DNA from: Oscillospiraceae bacterium
GTDB taxonomy: Bacteria > Bacillota > Clostridia > Oscillospirales > Oscillospiraceae
Assembly: GCA_017646545.1 (NCBI GenBank)
Contig: JAGCMI010000045.1
Coordinates: forward strand, 1-6,445
Direction: 5' to 3'
DNA length: 6,445 nucleotides
Part shown: piece by piece, positions 6,108 through 6,445 of the stretch
How the letters are laid out: each line of letters starts with the position of its first letter
Position numbering within the stretch: position 1 is the first letter of the stretch
Translations under genes and position numbers: made by a program
The notes under the pieces: model-generated
What the model was told of the DNA's origin: nothing
What the model saw: only the letters and a program-made list of their open reading frames with translations
Databases searched by the model: none

Positions 6108-6445
<338 letters not shown>

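Overview
The window reads as a chromosomal housekeeping segment of a Gram-positive anaerobe. Every supported gene lies on the minus strand, so transcription runs from high to low coordinates. Strong AGGAGG-type ribosome binding sites, moderate GC content and the protein types (a YkpA/YbiT-like ABC-F protein, an E. coli-type ArgRS, MnmE, a clostridial-looking NifS-like desulfurase) suggest a Bacillota/Clostridia genome. Oscillospirales would be my guess; this is inferred from protein style and the TTAGGAA-type intergenic repeat, not from a database match.

Layout in the direction of transcription: (1) 6445-6108, the C-terminal end of an ABC-F ATPase, cut by the window edge; (2) 6093-4345, argS, starting 14 nt after it; (3) a strong hairpin with a short U run at 4337-4309; (4) 4286-3783, a small two-helix membrane protein of unknown function; (5) 3759-2398, mnmE, 23 nt further on; (6) 2396-2242, an imperfect palindrome of about 155 bp built from heptanucleotide repeats, resembling a MITE or other small interspersed repeat; (7) 2221-1091, a NifS/IscS-type cysteine desulfurase; (8) 1094-687, a small membrane protein with an HEFGH zinc-protease-like motif, overlapping the desulfurase by 4 nt (ATGA); (9) 673-221, a MutT-like Nudix hydrolase; (10) a perfect 11-bp hairpin plus U run at 214-182, ending this transcription unit; (11) 76-1, the first 25 codons of a further gene with its own strong ribosome binding site.

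The theme is translation and its upkeep. ArgRS charges tRNA-Arg, MnmE starts wobble-uridine-34 modification, a cysteine desulfurase can supply sulfur for tRNA thiolation or Fe-S clusters, ABC-F proteins act on ribosomes, and the Nudix enzyme probably cleans up oxidised or unwanted nucleotides. The close spacing makes one or two operons likely: ABC-F/argS, then membrane protein/mnmE, then desulfurase/metallopeptidase-like/Nudix. The 4309-4337 hairpin and the palindrome are the two internal breaks.

I see no CRISPR array, phage gene, transposase, tRNA or rRNA, and no clearly novel multi-gene system. The points most worth a second look are the palindromic repeat element, the glutamine at the catalytic-glutamate position of the ABC-F protein, the small HEFGH protein, and the argS-distal hairpin that leaves no room for a promoter before the next gene.
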